Source: Dyella_B sp035277725 (lineage in GTDB: Bacteria > Pseudomonadota > Gammaproteobacteria > Xanthomonadales > Rhodanobacteraceae). From it: a stretch of 64,000 nucleotides of DNA. Below the pieces are notes generated by a model that saw only the letters and a program-made list of their open reading frames with translations, did no database searches and was not told the origin of the DNA. Below, in pieces: positions 57,026 through 64,000 of the stretch. The DNA lies in the NCBI RefSeq assembly GCF_035277725.1, contig NZ_DATEJY010000153.1, positions 1 to 64,000 on the forward strand, given 5' to 3'. Position 1 is the first letter of the stretch, and every line of letters begins with the position of its first letter. The translations under genes were made by a program, and so were the position numbers.

Positions 57026-57517
57026 TCAGTTGCGCACTTCCTCGAAACGGTTCGCATCGCGGTTCTTGCGCACCTTGGCCGGATCCCACACGCGACCGTT
57101 CATGGCGATGTAGACGCCATCGGGCAGCGTCTGCACGGCTGCAACCGCGCAACCGATGTTGAATACGGCATCCGAGCCCTGGAAGCGTGCCGGATTCAAT
57201 GCGCCGGTGAGCACGATCACCTTGCCCTTGATCGATGCCAGCTCTTGCGCGGTTTCCACCATCGTGTCGGTGCCGTGCGTGACCAGCACGTGGCGGTTCG
57301 GCTGCGCTTCGATGGCGGAGCGGATCAACGCGCGGTCTTCTTGCGTGATATGCAGGCTGTCCTTGCGCAGGATCGGGATCACGTCGAACTGGAACGCCAC
57401 GCCGAGCTGGCTGAGGATCTCCCCGATCTGCGGCGCGCCGATCTTGTAGTCCGACTTATCGTCGAAGTAGATCTTGTCGATGGTGCCGCCGGTGGTGACG
57501 ATGGTCAGATGCTGCAT
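57026..57517 (-). CDS. Asparaginase-domain protein, N-terminal domain only
   Basis: The 163-residue protein starts at the ATG at 57517 (MQHLTIVTTGGTIDKIYFDD). It has both catalytic threonine regions of L-asparaginase (TTGGTIDK and VTHGTDTMVETAQ) with the Lys in VIVLTGALNPARF, but ends where the second domain of a normal 330-residue asparaginase would begin. The stop is followed by non-coding sequence, so it is a naturally short form. Activity is uncertain. Confidence 0.85.
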   Translation of the reverse strand: MQHLTIVTTGGTIDKIYFDDKSDYKIGAPQIGEILSQLGVAFQFDVIPILRKDSLHITQEDRALIRSAIEAQPNRHVLVTHGTDTMVETAQELASIKGKVIVLTGALNPARFQGSDAVFNIGCAVAAVQTLPDGVYIAMNGRVWDPAKVRKNRDANRFEEVRN

Positions 57518-57565
57518 GATCGGAGTGCCGCAAAAGGAGTAGCTGCGCATTCTAGCCGTAGGCGC

Positions 57566-59209
57566 TCATTCCAGCAGCAGGCGGGTATCTTCCCCGTCGA
57601 TATCGGAAAGACGCAGCAGGCCATGGCCCAGGAAACGGCGCAGCGCCGCGGCCGGGCGTTTGTCGCCGTGTGCAGAGCACCAGGCATCCTGGCGCGCCAG
57701 CAGGGCCGCTGCCGTGCAGCGTGCCAGGGTGATGGCGACGCCGCGTGCCCCGGCTTCCAGCGTGGGGCGATCGATCTTCTTGCTGTCCATGTGCATGGCA
57801 GCGGCATCCAGTGCCGCGTGCACGGTGAACGTCGCTTGCGTGTTGTGCGCAGGCCGCAGCCATTGACCGATCAGCTTGCGCAACGCGGTGAAGCTGTCGT
57901 GATTGCCCAGCGCGCGCAGGCTGTCCAGCGACAGCACATTGGTGGTGCCTTCCCAGATGGCGTACACCTGCGCGTCGCGCAGCAGTTGCGGCAGGCCGGT
58001 GTCTTCGATGTAGCCGGCGCCGCCGAAACATTCCAGCGCTTCCGAACAAAGATTCACCGCCATCTTGCCGGTCCACAATTTGACCAAGGGTGTAAGCAGG
58101 CGCAGCGAATCGGCCTCCTGCGGCGTGGCGATGCCTTGTTCCACGCGGCCAAGCAGATGCGCTACTTCGAACGCGAGTGCAAAGGCACCTTCGAATTCAG
58201 CCTGCATGTCGGCGAGCGTCTGCGCGTGCAAGGGCTGTTGCTGCAATGGACGTCCAAATGCCTGTCGCCGCCGTGCGTAGTCGCGCGCAAGGCTGATCGC
58301 GCGCGCCATGCTGGCGACGGCACCGATCGCATTCCACGTACGCGTGATGTTGAGCATGGGGGCGACCTGGCGTACACCGTGCGCGAGATCGCCCACCGGC
58401 CATGCAGGCAAACCGTCGAGGTGGATTTCCGCGGTGGGCAGTTCATGCGTGCCGAGTTTGTCCTTCAGGCGATCGATGACCAGTTCCAGTTTGCGATCCT
58501 GGCCGTTCATCGTTTCCACGTAGAACAACGCCAAGGCCGCCGCACCGCCGTCGGCGCCTTCAGGGCGGGCGAGCGCCAAGGCCGCTTCGCCGATGACGGC
58601 GGAACTGAACCATTTGCGGCCATGCAGGCGCCATTGGCCCTCGGCATCCTGCCTTGCCACGGTTTCGGTGTGGCTGACGTCGGAGCCGCCGGTGTTTTCC
58701 GTCATCCATTGCCCGGAGAGCCAGAACTGGCTGGCGTCGCGGCTTAAAAAATGCGGCAAGGCGCGCTCGATCAGCGCCTGGTTGCCGGATGCCTTCAAGG
58801 CGGTGGCGGCGCCGTCGGTCATGGCCAGCGGGCAGGTGTAGAACTCGCTGGCGACGTGATAGAGGTAGGCGCGCGCAAACTCTTCCAGGCGCGCGAATTC
58901 GTGCGGCTCATGCCCGGAAGCGAGGATGGCATGGCGCGTAGTGAGCTCGGGGCCTTCGAGCCATGCGGTGGTCAATTCGACGCGATCGACACGGCGGCCC
59001 CACGCATCCCACTGGGTCAGGACCGGTTTGCGACGTGCGCTGCGGTTGTTGCGTTCGAAAGCCAGCAGCGCGTAATCGCCAAGCGCGTCCAGATCGGCAT
59101 CGAGTGCGGCGCGTCGATCTTTCGGCAGCACGCGATCGAGCAGGGCGGTCAGCAGGCGGTCGCTGCGATAGGGATGCGCCAGTTGCGGGGCGTCTTGCAG
59201 AAATCCCAT
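57566..59209 (-). CDS. aidB: AidB-like acyl-CoA dehydrogenase family protein
   Basis: The 547-residue flavoprotein has the AidB length and pattern: QWMTENTGGSDVSHTETVAR, HGRKWFSSAVIGEAALALAR, NITRTWNAIGAVASMARAIS, FGGAGYIEDTGLPQLLRDAQ and YAIWEGTTNVLSLDSLRAL. AidB binds FAD and DNA and is part of the adaptive response to alkylation in E. coli, though its reaction is unclear. An ATL repair protein lies elsewhere in the window. Confidence 0.9.
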   Translation of the reverse strand: MGFLQDAPQLAHPYRSDRLLTALLDRVLPKDRRAALDADLDALGDYALLAFERNNRSARRKPVLTQWDAWGRRVDRVELTTAWLEGPELTTRHAILASGHEPHEFARLEEFARAYLYHVASEFYTCPLAMTDGAATALKASGNQALIERALPHFLSRDASQFWLSGQWMTENTGGSDVSHTETVARQDAEGQWRLHGRKWFSSAVIGEAALALARPEGADGGAAALALFYVETMNGQDRKLELVIDRLKDKLGTHELPTAEIHLDGLPAWPVGDLAHGVRQVAPMLNITRTWNAIGAVASMARAISLARDYARRRQAFGRPLQQQPLHAQTLADMQAEFEGAFALAFEVAHLLGRVEQGIATPQEADSLRLLTPLVKLWTGKMAVNLCSEALECFGGAGYIEDTGLPQLLRDAQVYAIWEGTTNVLSLDSLRALGNHDSFTALRKLIGQWLRPAHNTQATFTVHAALDAAAMHMDSKKIDRPTLEAGARGVAITLARCTAAALLARQDAWCSAHGDKRPAAALRRFLGHGLLRLSDIDGEDTRLLLE

Positions 59210-59261
59210 GGTGGTTACCTCGGCAAGTCTGCGCTTAACCTACCAAATCCCGATCCTGCCC

Positions 59262-59334
59262 GTAGGTTGGGGTGCAAACCCCAACATCGCCATGTTGGTG
59301 GGGCCACGGTGTTGGGGTTCGCACCCCAACCTAC
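59262..59334. repeat. GTAGGTTGGGGT-type palindromic repeat, copy A
   Basis: GTAGGTTGGGGTGCAAACCC with its matching arm GGGTTCGCACCCCAACCTAC and an inner CATGTTGG loop. It is part of a tandem unit with the following gene fragment. Confidence 0.88.
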
Positions 59335-59475
59335 CTTTTCATCCCAGCCTGCGTTTGTGTTTTTACTCCCGCGCCAAGTGCGCCAATCAGCACGAAGGCA
59401 AGCAGCACTCCCCGCAATGCGGGCATGCGTTCCTGCGCCGAACTCCAGCTTTCGGCAATGCCGTGGCAGAAGTAG
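59335..59475 (-). pseudogene. Duplicated 3' end of the DUF2069 gene
   Basis: These bases copy 59551-59690. Translated on the minus strand they give YFCHGIAESWSSAQERMPAL and VLLAFVLIGALGAGVK, matching the end of the intact gene. Together with the preceding palindrome the unit is about 214 bases and is repeated at an offset of about 215-217. The copy lacks the first 65 residues or so. Confidence 0.88.
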
Positions 59476-59478
59476 TGC

Positions 59479-59550
59479 GTAGGTTGGGGTGCAAACCCCA
59501 ACATCGCCATGTTGGTGGGGCCAAGGTGTTGGGGTTCGCATCCCAACCTG
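59479..59550. repeat. GTAGGTTGGGGT-type palindromic repeat, copy B
   Basis: It is nearly identical to copy A at 59262 (GTAGGTTGGGGTGCAAACCC at the left, TTCGCATCCCAACCTGC at the right). It lies 4 bases from the stop of the intact DUF2069 gene. Confidence 0.88.
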
Positions 59551-59554
59551 CTTT

Positions 59555-59893
59555 TTACCCCAGCCTGCGTTTGCGTTTTACGCCCGCGCCAAGTGCACCA
59601 ATCAGCACGAAGGCAAGCAGCACTTCCAGCAATGCGGGCATGCGTTCCTGCGCCGAACTCCAGCTTTCGGTAATGCCATGGCAGAAGTAGAACAGGCTGA
59701 GTATCCCCACCCACAGCAAGGCACGCCGCATGTTGCCGATGGCCAGGAATGGCAGCAGCAGCGGAACCACGGCGATGGCGAGCGCCAGCCATACCGGCAT
59801 GTGTTGCGGCGGAAACAGCCATGCATACCACGCGCACTGGAGCAGGATCAGCGCGCCCCACGCCACAACGCCGATGCGCAGGTTGAGGCTCAT
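59555..59893 (-). CDS. DUF2069 domain-containing membrane protein
   Basis: The 112-residue protein has four hydrophobic segments (GVVAWGALILLQCAWYAWLF, VWLALAIAVVPLLLPFLAI, LLWVGILSLFYFCHGI, LLEVLLAFVLIGALGAGV), matching DUF2069. Its stop and last residues (RRLG) are encoded by sequence like the tip of the GCAGGCTGGG repeats. It starts inside the wrbA stop (four-base overlap). Confidence 0.85.
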   Translation of the reverse strand: MSLNLRIGVVAWGALILLQCAWYAWLFPPQHMPVWLALAIAVVPLLLPFLAIGNMRRALLWVGILSLFYFCHGITESWSSAQERMPALLEVLLAFVLIGALGAGVKRKRRLG

Positions 59894-60492
59894 GCCTCAG
59901 CGGCCAGCTTGCGTGCGGCATCCGCCAGCCGACGGCCGAGTGCGCGCGCGAGTTCACGCTCATGCTCGCTGATGCTGTTGTCGCCCTTGGGTCCTGCCAC
60001 GTGGCTGGCGCCATACGGTGTGCCGCCGCTCAGCGTATGGGTGAGCGCCGGTTCGGTGTAGGGGAGGCCCAGCAGCAGCATGCCGTGATGGAGCAAGGGC
60101 AGCGCCATGCTCAGCAAGGTGGATTCCTGACCGCCATGCATGGTGCTGGTGGCGGTGAACACGGCTGCCGGCTTGCCGACCAGTGCGCCGCTGGCCCATT
60201 CGGCACCGGTGCTGTCCAGAAAGTGCTTCAGCGGCGCGGCCATATTGCCGAAGCGGGTCGGGCTGCCCAGCGCCAGGCCCACGCATTCATGCAGATCCTG
60301 CCTGACGACGTACGGCGCGCCTTCTTCAGGCTCTGGCGGCTGGGCGACCTCGGTCACGGGAGCCACCGGCGGTACCTGGCGCAGGCGTGCGCGCATGCCG
60401 GGAATTTCCTCTACGCCCCGCGCGATCAGTCGCGCCAACTGGGCGGTGTGGCCGTTGCGGCTGTAATACAGGACCAGGATGTCATTGCTCAT
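59890..60492 (-). CDS. wrbA: NAD(P)H:quinone oxidoreductase WrbA
   Basis: The 200-residue flavodoxin-fold protein has the FMN phosphate loop ILVLYYSRNGHTAQLARLIA, SPTRFGNMAAPLKHFLDSTG and FTATSTMHGGQESTLLSMAL. It reduces quinones by two electrons. It is coupled to the DUF2069 gene, an arrangement I remember from other Xanthomonadales. Confidence 0.94.
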   Translation of the reverse strand: MSNDILVLYYSRNGHTAQLARLIARGVEEIPGMRARLRQVPPVAPVTEVAQPPEPEEGAPYVVRQDLHECVGLALGSPTRFGNMAAPLKHFLDSTGAEWASGALVGKPAAVFTATSTMHGGQESTLLSMALPLLHHGMLLLGLPYTEPALTHTLSGGTPYGASHVAGPKGDNSISEHERELARALGRRLADAARKLAAEA

Positions 60493-60561
60493 CAGTTTGG
60501 GCGCAGGAACAGGATGGGGTAGTGTACGGGCGAGCTATAGGGATGTTGAGCAGCTGCGCGT

Positions 60562-61848
60562 ATGAATCTGCGTTTTGACCGCCACCGCACCACGACGTTG
60601 GGCCACTTTCTGTGGCGTCGCTTTCTCGACGACAAGTGCTTCGAGACGGCGGGTGCGCTGTCTTACACCACCTTGGTTTCGTTGGTGCCGCTGACCGTGG
60701 CGGTGCTGGCCATGTTCGCGGCGTTTCCGATGTTCGAGGAAGCGCGCGATACCTTGATCAATTTCGTCTTCAGCAATTTCGTGCCGGCAGCCGGCGAAAC
60801 GGTGCAGAAGACGCTGCTGGCTTTTGCCTCCAACGCCAGCCAGCTCACCGGCATCAGTATTCTGGTGATGCTGTTCAGTGCGGTGTCGATGATGATCAGC
60901 ATCGAAGATCGCCTGAACCGCATCTGGAAGGTGCGCCAGCACCGCCCGTGGGGGCCGCGGCTGCTGCTGTATTGGGCGGCGTTGACGCTTGGACCGATCC
61001 TGGTCGTGGGAGGCATCGCCATCACTTCTTACGTCGCCGCCGTGCCGATGTTGCGCAATGCGGGCGATCAACTTGGCATCGGGCAGGAGCTGCTGAAGGC
61101 GTTGCCGTTCGTGGTGACCTTTCTTACGTTGTGGTTGTTGTACACCACGGTTCCCAACCGACGCGTCAACAAAAAGCACACCGCCATCGGCGCGATGCTC
61201 GGCGCAGTATTGTTTGAGGCGGCGCGCTGGATCTTTACGAATTATGTGCGTAACGCACACAACTATCAGCAGATCTACGGCGCGTTGGCGATCATTCCGT
61301 TGCTGCTGTTGTGGATTTATTTGTCGTGGGTGATCGTGATTCTGTGCGCGTCAGTCACCGCCGCGATCTCCGCGTTCGAATACCAGAAGCCGTGTGATGC
61401 CATGCCGGAAGGTTCGGAATTCCTCGGGTTGTTGGTGGTATTGCGCCATTTCGTCGATGCGCAGCGCGCCGGGCGCTTCGTCGACCCCATTACCATTCGC
61501 GAAGCGGAGCCTTGCCTGCGCAGCGAAGCGATCGCGACTTATTTCGACGATTTGCAGCGCGCACACCTGATTCACCGCGGCGAATCGGGTGGCTGGTCAT
61601 TGGTGCGCAGCCTGGATAGCACCGATCTGCTGCACGTCTATCGGCATAGTGGCTATCGCCTGCCGCTGAATCCGGCTGAACAGGCCGCCGCCTCGGGCAT
61701 CAAATTGCCGCCGGAATTATTGTCGCTGCTCACGCGGCTGGCGCATTCGCTGGACACGACACTCGGCACTCGTCTGGACAAGGTTTACCCTGTCTCCCCT
61801 CAGGCGCCTTCGCGGCCGGTCACCCACACGCAGGAATCGGAAACATGA
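60562..61848 (+). CDS. YihY family inner-membrane protein
   Basis: The 428-residue protein has the YihY/RNase BN-like membrane domain (about 15-280, six helices): ETAGALSYTTLVSLVPLTVA, FSAVSMMISIEDRLNRIWKV, VPNRRVNKKHTAIGAMLGAV, IYGALAIIPLLLLWIYLSW. A cytoplasmic C-terminal extension (LLVVLRHFVDAQRAG) with winged-helix character follows. Despite the old name, the family is not a ribonuclease. It overlaps the next gene by four bases. Confidence 0.92.
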   Translation: MNLRFDRHRTTTLGHFLWRRFLDDKCFETAGALSYTTLVSLVPLTVAVLAMFAAFPMFEEARDTLINFVFSNFVPAAGETVQKTLLAFASNASQLTGISILVMLFSAVSMMISIEDRLNRIWKVRQHRPWGPRLLLYWAALTLGPILVVGGIAITSYVAAVPMLRNAGDQLGIGQELLKALPFVVTFLTLWLLYTTVPNRRVNKKHTAIGAMLGAVLFEAARWIFTNYVRNAHNYQQIYGALAIIPLLLLWIYLSWVIVILCASVTAAISAFEYQKPCDAMPEGSEFLGLLVVLRHFVDAQRAGRFVDPITIREAEPCLRSEAIATYFDDLQRAHLIHRGESGGWSLVRSLDSTDLLHVYRHSGYRLPLNPAEQAAASGIKLPPELLSLLTRLAHSLDTTLGTRLDKVYPVSPQAPSRPVTHTQESET

Positions 61849-62312
61849 AGTGGTTTGCATCATCGTTGTTGCTGGCAGCCGTCTTGCTGGCCGCACCTGT
61901 CCACGCCGCCATGCCGGCACAGCCCTCGATCAAAGTGACGACATTGGATGGCAAGCCCTACGATCTGGCGGCCGAGCGAGGCCATTGGGTAATCGTGAAT
62001 TTCTGGGCGACCTGGTGCGTGCCGTGCATCAAGGAATTGCCGGACATCTCGCAGTTCGTAAAGACGCATCCGAATGTGCGCGCGATCGGCATTGCGTATG
62101 ACGATACCGATCCGTCCGACATTCGCGCTTTTCTCGACAAGCATCCGGTGAGCTTTCCGGTGGCGCAGGTGACCATGGATAAACCGTTGAAGGATTTCGA
62201 CGAACCACTCGGCCTGCCGACCACTTATCTGATTGCACCGGATGGCAAGGTGGCCAAGCATTTCACGGGACCGGTGACGTCTGCCTTGCTGAGCGCGGCG
62301 ATTGGGAAATGA
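61845..62312 (+). CDS. TlpA-like exported thiol-disulfide protein
   Basis: The 155-residue protein has a signal peptide (about 1-22, LLLAAVLLAAPVHAA) and a thioredoxin/TlpA domain with active site FWATWCVPCIKELPD (Cys about 56 and 59) and the cis-Pro loop GLPTTYLIAPDG. It reduces disulfides in the periplasm, possibly for cytochrome maturation. Confidence 0.92.
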   Translation: MKWFASSLLLAAVLLAAPVHAAMPAQPSIKVTTLDGKPYDLAAERGHWVIVNFWATWCVPCIKELPDISQFVKTHPNVRAIGIAYDDTDPSDIRAFLDKHPVSFPVAQVTMDKPLKDFDEPLGLPTTYLIAPDGKVAKHFTGPVTSALLSAAIGK

Positions 62313-62316
62313 CCGC

Positions 62317-62583
62317 ATGAGCACCGCACGCTTCATGGTCAGCGGGAGGGTGCAGGGCGTGTTCTTTCGCGCCAGCACGCGCAATGAGGCGGTGCGGCTT
62401 GGGCTGCATGGTCACGCGCGCAACCTTGCCGACGGCGGCGTGGAAGTGATCGCAAAAGGAAACGAAGACGCTTTGCGCGAACTGGAGCAGTGGCTTTGGG
62501 AAGGGCCGCCCGCTGCGAAGGTCACGCAGGTGGCCCGCATGACATATGACGGCGATGTGCGCGAAGGTTTCTGGGTTTTGTAG
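62317..62583 (+). CDS. yccX: Acylphosphatase
   Basis: The 88-residue protein starts at the ATG at 62317. Catalytic Arg and Asn are in SGRVQGVFFRASTRNEA and GHARNLADGGVEV, and the short alpha/beta fold is complete. It hydrolyses acyl phosphates. The TAG stop is the tip of the following palindromic repeat. Confidence 0.94.
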   Translation: MSTARFMVSGRVQGVFFRASTRNEAVRLGLHGHARNLADGGVEVIAKGNEDALRELEQWLWEGPPAAKVTQVARMTYDGDVREGFWVL

Positions 62584-62653
62584 GTTGGGTTAGCGCAGCG
62601 TAACCCAACGAATCGCTCCGAACAGGTTGGATTACGCTGCGCTAACCCAACCT
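62580..62653. repeat. GTAGGTTGGGTTAGCGCAGCG-type palindromic repeat
   Basis: GTAGGTTGGGTTAGCGCAGC with GTAACCCAAC, a short loop, then GTTGGATTACGCTGCGCTAA with CCCAACCTGC. It contains the acylphosphatase stop (62581-62583) and lies before the converging glycosyltransferase gene. Confidence 0.9.
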
Positions 62654-62675
62654 GCCATTCATCCCACCTGCATAA

Positions 62676-64000
62676 CTACACGTTGATATCCGCCGGCGGC
62701 CGGCCGATGCGATATCGCGCGCTGATCGCCAGCACCGCACGCCGAAAATCCGCGGCGAAGCCCGGTATGTCGAACAAGGGATTCTTGGCCCGCTCTCGCG
62801 TGATGTGCTGCCGCAATGTCGCCAGCGCATCCTGATCGTTGCCCAGCGCCGTGGCCATGCCGATGAACGAGGTGTTGTCGCCCATGATCAACTCGGGAAG
62901 CCCGAAGTGATGCAGCAGGCTCGTCACCGTGCGCGATGCCATGGTGTCGCCGGTACGGGTGAGTACCGGGCAGCCGGCCCATAAGGCATCCGCAGCGGGC
63001 GCGCGCGAGTTGATGGGCAGGGTATCCAGATACAGATCGACGTGCGCATAACGCGCCAGGTATTCCGCATAGGTCAGGCGCGGCATAAAGATCAGCCGCT
63101 CGGGTGCGATGTCGAGCGCACGTGCCGCCTGCTGCAATCGCTCGTTCGTGTTCGCCGGGCCGGTAAGCAGCCACAGCACGCTGCCCGGCACCTGTTGCAG
63201 GATGAGCATGCAGCGTGCGAATACGCCAGGATTGATCGCTTGCGTCTCGTTGAAGCAGGCGAATACGATGCCTTGTTCCGGCAAGCCACAGGCCGCTCGC
63301 GACGGTACGTTCGCCTGCACGCGCGTGGGATCATTCGGCTGATGGCAACGCGGCAGGCGAATCACTTTTTCGCTGACGTGTTCGCGCAGTTCGGGTGGCA
63401 GCGTGATCGCATCAGTCAGCAGGTAATCCATCCATGGCGCGCCGGAACTGCCGACATAACCAAGCCAGCCCACCTGGATGGGCGCCGGGCACAGGGCCAT
63501 CAACTCGGCGTTACCGCGGCTGCGATAGCCATTGAGGTCGAACAATACTTCGATTGCCGTGGCGTGAATGCGTTGCGCCACCTGGGTGCGGTTCAACGTG
63601 GAAACATCGTGCAGTGTCGCTGCGGCCGAAAGGCGGCGACGTACGCTGCTGCCATCGTCGGGCGTGGTGGCAAACAAATGGATGTCCAAATCGCTGTCAG
63701 ACAAGGCCTCGATCATGGCGACGAGATGCTGGCCGAATGCAGATTCGTTCAAGCCTTCAGTCAGCATGCCGACGCGGACGGGTGTGTCCGGCATCGGCAG
63801 CGCATGGCGCAGATTCAGTTGCGGACGGAAGGTGGCGGCCTGGTTTTCGATGATCGATGCGTAGTTTTTGGCGCATTGCAGTTGCAGCCCGGCATCGACG
63901 TCTTCGCTCAGGAGCGCAAATGGATGAACGCCCGCATGGCCTTCTCCGACGGCATGGATGACGCGCTCGCTGAGTGCGTCGATTTCCTGCCAGCGACACA
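62676..64000 (-). CDS. GT41-type (OGT/SPINDLY-like) glycosyltransferase, 5' end outside the window
   Basis: The reading frame is open from the window edge to the stop at 62676, at least 441 residues. It contains the GT41 catalytic region: VGMLTEGLNES, IEVLFDLNGYRSRGNAELMA, PAPIQVGWLGYVGSSGAPWM, DYLLTDAITLPPE and, further on, RLIFMPRLTYAEYLARYAHV, DLYLDTLPINSR, GCPVLTRTGDTMASRT. The first Met inside (63794) is not the true start, since VHPFALLSEDVDAGLQLQCA upstream is also typical. A TPR region probably precedes it. It would glycosylate proteins or other acceptors. Confidence 0.88.
   Translation of the reverse strand, partial: CRWQEIDALSERVIHAVGEGHAGVHPFALLSEDVDAGLQLQCAKNYASIIENQAATFRPQLNLRHALPMPDTPVRVGMLTEGLNESAFGQHLVAMIEALSDSDLDIHLFATTPDDGSSVRRRLSAAATLHDVSTLNRTQVAQRIHATAIEVLFDLNGYRSRGNAELMALCPAPIQVGWLGYVGSSGAPWMDYLLTDAITLPPELREHVSEKVIRLPRCHQPNDPTRVQANVPSRAACGLPEQGIVFACFNETQAINPGVFARCMLILQQVPGSVLWLLTGPANTNERLQQAARALDIAPERLIFMPRLTYAEYLARYAHVDLYLDTLPINSRAPAADALWAGCPVLTRTGDTMASRTVTSLLHHFGLPELIMGDNTSFIGMATALGNDQDALATLRQHITRERAKNPLFDIPGFAADFRRAVLAISARYRIGRPPADINV

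Noticed and set aside
57023..58747. Plus-strand open frame of 574 codons opposite the asparaginase-like gene and aidB
   Set aside because: Antisense to clear enzyme genes and without recognisable domains.

Overview
The window reads as a chromosomal stretch of a GC-rich gammaproteobacterium of the Xanthomonadales/Lysobacterales, most likely Rhodanobacteraceae (Dyella, Rhodanobacter, Luteibacter or relatives). This is inferred from a Xanthomonas-type VirB secretion locus with an XVIPCD-bearing effector, the gene run purN-purM-DUF2066-CDP-alcohol transferase-AI-2E transporter-hda, and abundant structured intergenic repeats. No replication origin, phage, CRISPR array or insertion sequence with a transposase was seen.

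Layout. 0.2-7.8 kb: purine synthesis (purN, purM), envelope/membrane genes, hda, and three small accessory enzymes. 7.9-23.5 kb: the main accessory region, on the minus strand. It holds a VirB type IV secretion locus in the order virB7-8-9-10-11-1-2-3-4-5-6, then a DUF4189 exported protein, a lipoprotein-like putative immunity protein, a lipase with a C-terminal XVIPCD secretion domain, and a graveyard containing a broken second virB6 and an effector tail. No virD4 is in the window. 23.7-36.2 kb: housekeeping and stress genes (suhB, trmJ, a CorC-like protein, DUF47-Pit phosphate transport, an alkyltransferase-like protein, recQ, a lysozyme-inhibitor-like lipoprotein, thioredoxin/CcdA, PepSY protein) and tRNA-Phe. 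36.3-45.9 kb: yggX-like gene, mutY, asmA-like gene, ftsY, rsmD, coaD, ferredoxin, gamma-glutamyltransferase, MBL hydrolase and a TMEM43-like protein. 46-56 kb: a soluble chemoreceptor-like fragment, Nudix, flap-type exonuclease, nitroreductase, hydrolase, cdd, and the transhydrogenase genes, in which pntAA is separated from pntAB-pntB by a minus-strand sigma-factor operon. 56-64 kb: sufT, a short asparaginase, aidB-like gene, DUF2069, wrbA, yihY, a TlpA-like gene, acylphosphatase and a GT41-type glycosyltransferase that runs off the end.

The secretion genes probably work together as an antibacterial machine: the core complex (VirB7-10), ATPases (VirB4, VirB11) and pilus parts (VirB2, VirB5) would export the XVIPCD lipase, while the overlapping lipoprotein gene protects the producer. 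The coupling ATPase VirD4 would have to be encoded elsewhere.

The least expected structure is in the intergenic DNA. Three composite elements of about 160-280 bp (24642-24918, 27350-27513, 39794-40063) share a conserved loop core, while the long perfect or near-perfect stem arms around it are different. All three sit between divergent genes. A separate set of palindromes ending in GTAGG(C/T)TGGG sits mostly at gene 3' ends and supplies the TAG stop codon of four genes. Two of these palindromes are associated with tandem duplication of the neighbouring gene 3' end (trmJ, DUF2069), each with a repeat unit of about 215 bp.
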